Shown one piece after another: positions 19,523 to 19,610 of a stretch of 19,610 nt of DNA. Under the pieces are notes generated by a model. It was given only the letters and a program-made list of their open reading frames with translations, made no database searches and had not been told where the DNA came from. The stretch's first letter is position 1. Each line of letters opens with the position of its first letter. A program made the translations under genes and the position numbers. The DNA comes from Caulobacter sp. B11 (GTDB lineage: Bacteria; Pseudomonadota; Alphaproteobacteria; Caulobacterales; Caulobacteraceae): positions 1 to 19,610 of the forward strand of contig NZ_PEGG01000001.1 in the NCBI RefSeq assembly GCF_002737765.1. The letters run 5' to 3'.

Positions 19523-19560
19523 GCGCCGTGCATCAAGCGCCGATCGCCGCGCGTCAAGTT

Positions 19561-19575
19561 GTTCTTGTTATGTTC
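19561..19575 (+). promoter_or_regulatory. LexA-binding SOS box
   Basis: GTTC-TTGTTAT-GTTC is a direct repeat with exactly seven bases between, the consensus alphaproteobacterial LexA box (GTTC-N7-GTTC). It is followed by the start of a rightward gene at 19600 and preceded by the divergent glycosyltransferase start (19522), so it most probably controls the rightward gene in response to DNA damage. It could also affect the glycosyltransferase. Confidence 0.75.
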
Positions 19576-19599
19576 GCATCTTGCGACTAGCCTGCCGCC

Positions 19600-19610
19600 A
19601 TGCACGCCCG
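19600..19610 (+). CDS. start of a rightward, probably SOS-regulated gene cut by the window edge
   Basis: An ATG at 19600 opens a frame reading MHA before the window ends. It lies 24 bases after the SOS box. No Shine-Dalgarno is visible, which would fit a leaderless or short-leader mRNA, common in Caulobacter. Three codons do not allow identification. If the ATG is wrong, the true start lies outside the window. Confidence 0.35.

Overview
The window is high-GC DNA from an alphaproteobacterium, most likely Caulobacteraceae (Caulobacter or Phenylobacterium type). This is inferred from GC and codon bias, an extended P_II-AmtB pair, the glyQS/ppdK neighbourhood, a mitochondrial-type ETF-ubiquinone oxidoreductase and a GTTC-N7-GTTC SOS box at the right edge. 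It is almost entirely chromosomal housekeeping sequence. I see no CRISPR array, insertion sequence, prophage, tRNA or rRNA.

Layout, left to right. Position 1-29 is the probable start of a leftward gene. Pyruvate phosphate dikinase (ppdK, leftward) follows with its terminator, then a rightward hybrid histidine kinase. Next come a decayed GIY-YIG nuclease gene and a large nested palindrome. The two glycyl-tRNA synthetase subunits (glyQ-glyS, leftward) are next, then a secreted fasciclin-domain protein (leftward) with a strong terminator. After it lies a decayed DUF486/DMT-type membrane protein gene. A rightward glnK-amtB operon for ammonium sensing and uptake ends in a clear terminator. A leftward group follows: ETF-QO, a TPR lipoprotein and ispE. 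A rightward pair follows: a family-4-like uracil-DNA glycosylase and a soluble lytic transglycosylase. A short leftward family-2 glycosyltransferase is next. The last bases hold an SOS box and the start codon of a further gene.

Together the genes cover C3/C4 carbon metabolism (ppdK), translation (glyQS), nitrogen uptake (glnK-amtB), isoprenoid synthesis (ispE), electron transfer from fatty and amino acid oxidation (ETF-QO), DNA repair (UDG), and peptidoglycan turnover (SLT). I find no undescribed multi-gene system here.

The most striking property is the number of single-base indels. ppdK, ETF-QO and the lytic transglycosylase each carry one, and ispE carries three. Each splits an otherwise well-conserved protein, often at a short homopolymer. 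Because ispE is normally essential where the MEP pathway is the sole isoprenoid route, sequencing or assembly error is the simplest explanation for these four. The GIY-YIG and DUF486 genes look different: besides frameshifts, they show a nonsense codon or eroded conserved residues and lower GC, so I read them as true relics.
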